From: Arthrobacter sp. Soil764
GTDB taxonomy: Bacteria; Actinomycetota; Actinomycetes; Actinomycetales; Micrococcaceae
DNA length: 64,000 nucleotides
Assembly: GCF_001428075.1 (NCBI RefSeq)
Contig: NZ_LMSI01000005.1
Coordinates: forward strand, 51,708 to 115,707
Direction of reading: 5' to 3'
Shown here: piece after piece, positions 59,731 to 64,000 of the stretch
How positions within the stretch are numbered: position 1 is the stretch's first letter
How the letters are laid out: each line of letters begins with the position of its first letter
Translations under genes and position numbers: made by a program
The notes under the pieces: generated by a model
The model's input: the letters and a program-made list of their open reading frames with translations, nothing else
Database searches by the model: none
Told to the model about the DNA's origin: nothing

Positions 59731-60027
59731 CTAAAGCACTGCTTCGCGGCCGGTGCCTTCCTTCATCACCAAGCGTCCGTCCTCGATGGACACCAGCACG
59801 CTTTTGGGCCTGCCGCTGACCTTGGTGATGGCTTTCAGGCCACGGTTGGTGACCTCGACTCCAACCTGTGCACCCTTGGCCGGCAGTTCTACGGAGACCT
59901 CTGATGCGATGCCGAGAAGCGGGTTCGTGGAGATTCCCAAATCCCTCCGCACTGCCTTCCCGTTCACGGTAACGGTGATGTTCGCCTCGTCGAACCCGTC
60001 CTGGAACACAACCAGCAATTCCCGCAT
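59731..60027 (-). CDS. Conserved small protein of unknown function
   Basis: 98 residues from ATG 60027 (GAAGAGGCCACC upstream); longer in-frame starts lack a site. Predicted mainly beta: MRELLVVFQDGFDEANITVTVNGKAV, then SVELPAKGAQVGVEVTNRGLKAI. Looks like a single beta-sandwich domain without signal or membrane segment. No function recognised. Divergent from tex. Confidence 0.65.
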   Translation of the reverse strand: MRELLVVFQDGFDEANITVTVNGKAVRRDLGISTNPLLGIASEVSVELPAKGAQVGVEVTNRGLKAITKVSGRPKSVLVSIEDGRLVMKEGTGREAVL

Positions 60028-60177
60028 GGTGGCCTCTTCCTCGAGCATGGGTGCCAGTGATGGCAAGTCCACTACAGCACTTTGCACGCCCCAGGGGAAT
60101 ACCTGTCTGTTCCCGGCAGCACCTCTGCCAGCACGGTGGCGGTGGAGCCCCGCAGGCCGGTAAGGCAAGATGTTCTG

Positions 60178-62640
60178 GTGACTCAACTGCCAGCACCTTC
60201 CCCCGCGTCCGCCCGCTCCAACGCCTTGGAGCCGGACGCCCTCTTTGCCCAGATCGCTGCCGAGCTGGGCGTCAAGGCCTGGCAGGTGAAGGCGGCGGTT
60301 GAATTGCTCGACGGCGGGTCAACGGTTCCATTCATCGCCCGGTACCGCAAGGAGGCCACCGGGACACTGGATGACACGCAACTGCGCGACCTCGACGAGA
60401 GGCTCCGCTACCTCCGCGAGCTGGCGGACCGCCGTCGTGCAGTCCTCGAAGCGATCGAGGCGCAGGGCCAGCTGACACCGGAACTGCGCAAGGCAATCCT
60501 CGCAGCGGACACCAAGTCGCGGCTGGAGGACATCTATCTGCCGTTCAAGTCCAAGCGGCGGACCAAGGCCCAGATTGCACGGGAAGCAGGCCTGGAGCCG
60601 CTCGCCGACACTCTCGTGAAGCGGCCGGACCTGGATCCGGAACGCGAGGCCGCGAAGTACCTCAACAGCGGGCATTCCATCGATGATGCAGTCACCGCGC
60701 TCGCAGGTGCCAGGGCCATCCTGGTGGAGCGGGTGGCGCAGGATCCGGACCTCGCCGCGAATCTGCGGGACCGGCTGTGGAGCCAAGGCCGGATGGTGTC
60801 CCGCGTCAAGAAGGGCAAGGAGTCGGAGGGCCAGAAGTTCGCGGATTACTTCGAGTTCGCCCAGGCGCCCGACAGGATGCCGTCCCACCGTATCCTTGCG
60901 CTGTTCCGCGGGGAGAAGGACGGCGTCCTTGAGCTGGACCTCGCCGAAGCTGACCCGTCAGACGACGCCGCCCTTACCGCCGCCCGCGCGCGCTACGAGT
61001 CCGCGGTGGCAAGGTTCCTCGGTGTCGCCGACCGCGGTCGACCCGCCGACGCCTGGCTGATACAGACCGTGCAGGTGGCCTGGCGCTCCCGCGTGCTGTC
61101 CCGCCTCACCTCTGACCTCCGCGCAAGGTTGTTCTCCGCGGCGGAGGACGAAGCCGTCCGGGTCTTCGCCGCCAACCTCCGCGACGTCCTGCTGGCCGCC
61201 CCCGCCGGAAACCGTGCCACACTGGGGCTCGATCCCGGGCTGCGGACCGGGGTCAAGGTCGCCGTCGTGGACGGCACCGGCAAGGTGGTGGCCACTGACA
61301 CGGTCTATCCCCATGCCCCGGCGCGGAAGTGGGACGACGCCCTGGGCACCCTGGTGCGTTTGGCGCGGCAGCACGCCGTCGAACTCATAGCTATCGGCAA
61401 CGGCACGGCGTCCCGCGAAACGGACAAACTGGCTGCCGAACTGATCAAGCTGCTGCCCGGCGTCAACCGGAAGCCGCAGAAACTTGTGGTGTCCGAGGCC
61501 GGCGCATCCGTCTACTCTGCCTCGGCGCTCGCCGCGGCGGAACTGCCGGGAATGGACGTCTCACTGCGGGGCGCCGTCTCCATTGCCCGGCGACTGCAGG
61601 ATCCGCTTGCCGAACTCGTCAAAATTGATCCCAAGTCCATCGGTGTGGGCCAGTACCAGCACGACGTGACGGCGTCGAAGCTGGACCGCAGCCTCGACGC
61701 CGTGGTGGAAGACTGCGTTAACGCCGTCGGCGTCGACGTCAACACGGCGTCGCCCGCGCTGCTCAGCCGGGTTGCCGGCGTCGGCCCCTTGCTGAGCGAA
61801 AACATCGTGGCCTACCGGAACGAACACGGGCCCTTCAACAAACGGTCGGACCTCAAGAAGGTACCGCGGCTCGGCGCAAAGGCGTTTGAGCAGTGCGCCG
61901 GCTTCCTGCGGATCACCGGGGGAGCAGAGCCACTGGACGCGTCGAGCGTGCACCCGGAGGCGTACGCCGTGGCGCGGAAGATCCTGGTGGCCGCCGGTTC
62001 CGCACCCGCATCCTCCTTGGACCCGCAAAAGTTTGTTGACGATACCTTCGGTCTGCCGACGGTGAGGGACATCCTCGCCGAGCTGGACAAGCCCGGGCGC
62101 GACCCCCGGCCCGCCTTTGCCGCGGCTACCTTCTCGGAGGGGATCGAAAAGATCGCCGACCTGGTGCCGGGCATGATTCTCGAGGGAACCGTGACCAACG
62201 TTGCGGCATTCGGTGCGTTCGTGGACGTCGGGGTCCACCAGGACGGCCTGGTCCACGTCTCCGCCCTGGCCAACCACTTCGTGTCCGATCCGCGCGAGGT
62301 GGTGAAGTCCGGCCAGGTGGTCCGGGTCAAGGTCCTGGAGGCTGACCCGGAGCGGAAGCGGATTTCGCTGACGCTAAGGCTCGACGACGAACTGGCGGGC
62401 GGCGGTGCAGGTTCCGGACGGCGCGGTTCAGCCCAGCCCGGGTCCGGGAAGCTGGGCGGGAACGACAACCGCAGGGGAGCGGGCGGAGGAAAAGACGAGC
62501 GCAGAGGGCGCCCTGACCGGCAACAGCCCGGGAAGCAGGCCGCGGCCAGCACGGGCCGCAGTAGCCGCCCCACTCCTCCAGCCCAGCCGGCCAACACTGC
62601 AATGGCTGAGGCGCTCAGGAAGGCGGGGCTGGGCAAGTAG
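60178..62640 (+). CDS. tex: Tex-family RNA-binding transcription accessory protein
   Basis: 820 residues from GTG 60178. Tex N-terminal helical domain with TVPFIARYRKEATGTLDD, YqgF-like RNase-H fold (LGLDPGLRTGVKVAVVD), helix-hairpin-helix (DVNTASPALLSRVAGVGP...LKKVPRLGAKAFEQCAGFLRI) and an S1 RNA-binding domain (GMILEGTVTNVAAFGAFVDVGV). The C-terminal about 80 residues are a Gly/Arg/Lys-rich tail. It affects transcription and stress tolerance. No ribosome site is evident; a 3-codon ORF ATG-TTC-TGG-TGA at 60170-60181 overlaps the GTG. Confidence 0.95.
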   Translation: MTQLPAPSPASARSNALEPDALFAQIAAELGVKAWQVKAAVELLDGGSTVPFIARYRKEATGTLDDTQLRDLDERLRYLRELADRRRAVLEAIEAQGQLTPELRKAILAADTKSRLEDIYLPFKSKRRTKAQIAREAGLEPLADTLVKRPDLDPEREAAKYLNSGHSIDDAVTALAGARAILVERVAQDPDLAANLRDRLWSQGRMVSRVKKGKESEGQKFADYFEFAQAPDRMPSHRILALFRGEKDGVLELDLAEADPSDDAALTAARARYESAVARFLGVADRGRPADAWLIQTVQVAWRSRVLSRLTSDLRARLFSAAEDEAVRVFAANLRDVLLAAPAGNRATLGLDPGLRTGVKVAVVDGTGKVVATDTVYPHAPARKWDDALGTLVRLARQHAVELIAIGNGTASRETDKLAAELIKLLPGVNRKPQKLVVSEAGASVYSASALAAAELPGMDVSLRGAVSIARRLQDPLAELVKIDPKSIGVGQYQHDVTASKLDRSLDAVVEDCVNAVGVDVNTASPALLSRVAGVGPLLSENIVAYRNEHGPFNKRSDLKKVPRLGAKAFEQCAGFLRITGGAEPLDASSVHPEAYAVARKILVAAGSAPASSLDPQKFVDDTFGLPTVRDILAELDKPGRDPRPAFAAATFSEGIEKIADLVPGMILEGTVTNVAAFGAFVDVGVHQDGLVHVSALANHFVSDPREVVKSGQVVRVKVLEADPERKRISLTLRLDDELAGGGAGSGRRGSAQPGSGKLGGNDNRRGAGGGKDERRGRPDRQQPGKQAAASTGRSSRPTPPAQPANTAMAEALRKAGLGK

Positions 62641-62686
62641 CCCTCCGGGTCCTTTGGCAGCGGCCGATTTTCTGCAAGGGTGGAGT

Positions 62687-63007
62687 ATGACCTACTTCCT
62701 GGAATACACCGTTCCTACTGCCCCCGGTGATACCGAGTTCGAGTTCCCGCATGACGAGATCAACTCAGGCACCACGGTGCCGCTGACCCAGACGGACGCA
62801 GACGTGGTGCACACGCCCGACCTTCCGGCCCGCACCGGAATTATCGGGGCAACCGTGCCGGAGGCGAAGCTTGAAGCTGAGCAGCTGATTACCCACAGCC
62901 GCGCCTCGGAAGCGTCCCTGTACTTCGACCCGTCGAACTCCCTGCAGGCGGGCGTGGGCACGCTGGTGAGCACTTTCAGCGAAGGCCGCGGCTGGCAGGA
63001 CGTCTAA
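62687..63007 (+). CDS. Conserved small protein of unknown function
   Basis: 106 residues; AAGGG lies 6 nt before ATG 62687. MTYFLEYTVPTAPGDTEFEFPHDEI at the start and an alpha/beta composition, with no membrane or signal segment. No domain recognised. 46 bp after tex in the same direction. Confidence 0.6.
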   Translation: MTYFLEYTVPTAPGDTEFEFPHDEINSGTTVPLTQTDADVVHTPDLPARTGIIGATVPEAKLEAEQLITHSRASEASLYFDPSNSLQAGVGTLVSTFSEGRGWQDV

Positions 63008-63037
63008 ACCCCGGGGTTCACCCTGGCTTCTGGCGGT

Positions 63038-63844
63038 TCAGGCGGCGCCGCTAATCAGGCGTGGCCGCCCGAATCGCGTGCGTACTCCCGGCGAAAAGAG
63101 GACTGACTCCGGCGGACCGCTAACGGTGATCCCTGCCGCTTTGATCAATCCGTCGCTGAGCTGATGGACCTCCGCTCCGAAGAGGGGCCACGCCTGGTGG
63201 CTGTTGGGTATGTAGGCGCTCCTGCCGTAGAAGCGGCCGTGCATGCCGAATCTGGCAGTCAGAAAGACGGACAGGGGATCACTGGCGGCCGTGCAAAGCC
63301 TGGGAACCACCGTGAAGTCGCTTCGTGCACCTGCGGGACCGAACCGGCGTACAGAATAGCCCACAGGGAATTTGTCCACTATGGAAGCGGCCTCGGCGCC
63401 GCCGTTCTTATGCCGCCGGCGGCTGCTGCCGGGAAAGGGCGGCCATTGCCGGATGCGCGACCATACGTAGGGGATTCCCACCGCCCGCGTTGCCAGAACG
63501 ACCGGCAGCCGGTCCGCATCCAGGCTCAGGAACACCACGCCGCGGGTGCCGTTTGGTTCCCGTGAGTAAAGCCGAACGTTGACCTCATTGAAGCTTCCCA
63601 GATAGGGAATGCCGGGGCCGCGTCCAATTCCGGCCTGCTCCATGCGAAAACCGATCAGGCCCACCCATGAACTGCCATCGAAAACGTCCGGCTGGACCCC
63701 TTTAGGCATGAAAGCGGCTGCCTCTTCCGCCGGGATGCGCCAGTGGAGGAAGACGGCGTCAAGCCAACGCTGGTCGGAGAACACCGGCGCGGGAAGTTCC
63801 GGCGGCCGCGGCCACGCTGCTGCGGCACTCAAGTGTTCGCTCAA
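63038..63844 (-). CDS. YqjF-like DUF2071 protein
   Basis: 268 residues with a TTG start at 63844 (AAGGAG and GAGGGA nearby; a second TTG four codons in is an alternative). Pattern of the DUF2071 family: QRWLDAVFLHWRIPAEEAAAFMPKGVQPDVFDGSSWVGLIGFRM and SFNEVNVRLYSREPNGTRGVVFLSLDADRLP. A beta-barrel, acetoacetate-decarboxylase-like fold is expected; function unknown. Convergent with the small gene at 62687. Confidence 0.85.
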   Translation of the reverse strand: MSEHLSAAAAWPRPPELPAPVFSDQRWLDAVFLHWRIPAEEAAAFMPKGVQPDVFDGSSWVGLIGFRMEQAGIGRGPGIPYLGSFNEVNVRLYSREPNGTRGVVFLSLDADRLPVVLATRAVGIPYVWSRIRQWPPFPGSSRRRHKNGGAEAASIVDKFPVGYSVRRFGPAGARSDFTVVPRLCTAASDPLSVFLTARFGMHGRFYGRSAYIPNSHQAWPLFGAEVHQLSDGLIKAAGITVSGPPESVLFSPGVRTRFGRPRLISGAA

Positions 63845-64000
63845 GGTCCCTCTGCTCCTTCGCTCGGCCCACCAAGCCTAGCTGGCGTTGCCACCATCAA
63901 AGCCGGTTGAGCGGCACCTGCTCCTTCGACGCGACCGTCTGTCCCTGCCCGGGGGACATCTGGCGCTTTCGAAGTCCGCTGGCGTTGCATCGTTCATCCG
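63845..64000. other. Right edge, no gene assigned
   Basis: 156 bp up to the window end. No start with a ribosome site and no RNA gene or repeat could be supported; a gene entering from the right is possible. Confidence 0.4.

Overview
The window is a 64 kb stretch of high-GC actinobacterial chromosome. Codon use, leaderless genes with a TANNNT -10 box just before the start codon, and gene content (DUF6318 lipoprotein, heterodimeric ABC exporter, actinobacterial iol cluster) suggest Arthrobacter/Pseudarthrobacter or a close Micrococcaceae relative. That is inference from sequence reading only. No rRNA, tRNA, CRISPR array or complete insertion sequence was seen.

Layout. (1) 1-1417: end of sucC and complete sucD (succinyl-CoA synthetase) with a terminator. 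(2) 1612-12921: a catabolic island for a four-carbon sugar, or an acid that yields one. It holds two FadR-type GntR regulators, two ACS-type MFS permeases, two related SDR dehydrogenases, a TIM-barrel isomerase/decarboxylase-like protein, a fused DhaK-DhaL kinase, an RpiB-type isomerase, a 3-hydroxyacyl-CoA-dehydrogenase-like enzyme and an atypical triosephosphate isomerase. The kinase and two isomerases fit the erythrulose -> erythrulose phosphate -> D-erythrose 4-phosphate route; the exact input substrate is open. (3) 12879-14278: an ArsR/SRPBCC pair and a tautomerase. (4) 14468-24424: a myo-inositol operon, iolC - DeoC-like aldolase - iolD - mmsA - [115 bp inverted-repeat element] - iolE - iolG - iolH - iolT. 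(5) 24550-26376: a MarR/MFS efflux pair. (6) 26373-30795: a second inositol block, GntR - iolB - LacI leftward and a second sugar porter rightward with a LacI-type operator. Together (4) and (6) encode the whole route from inositol to acetyl-CoA and DHAP. A 17-bp sequence is shared by the iolC and tautomerase promoters, which suggests one regulon.

(7) 30942-33790: LOG-family protein, ferritin-like/VIT1 metal transporter and a small acidic protein. (8) 33827-39187: sodium:solute symporter, XRE-cupin regulator, ureohydrolase and a TPP enzyme, possibly guanidino-compound (2-ketoarginine/guanidinobutyrate) catabolism. (9) 39344-46710: a MarR/DHA2 drug efflux pair whose pump has a long C-terminal extension, an ABC exporter heterodimer and a thioesterase. 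(10) 46793-54586: small membrane protein, McrB/McrC with a PUA/EVE-like reader region, a histidine kinase/response regulator pair, an Hpt-like protein that seems to lack its phospho-accepting His, a Vsr endonuclease and a PNPOx-like protein. (11) 54773-64000: an NCS1-like permease, a DUF6318 lipoprotein and PKD-domain exoprotein on locally AT-richer DNA, an old yellow enzyme, Tex, and small conserved proteins.

The most interesting parts are the tetrose island with its own operators and an 18-codon leader ORF, the tautomerase tied by an operator to the inositol regulon, the mobile-looking inverted repeat inside the iol operon, and the degenerate Hpt protein beside the two-component system.
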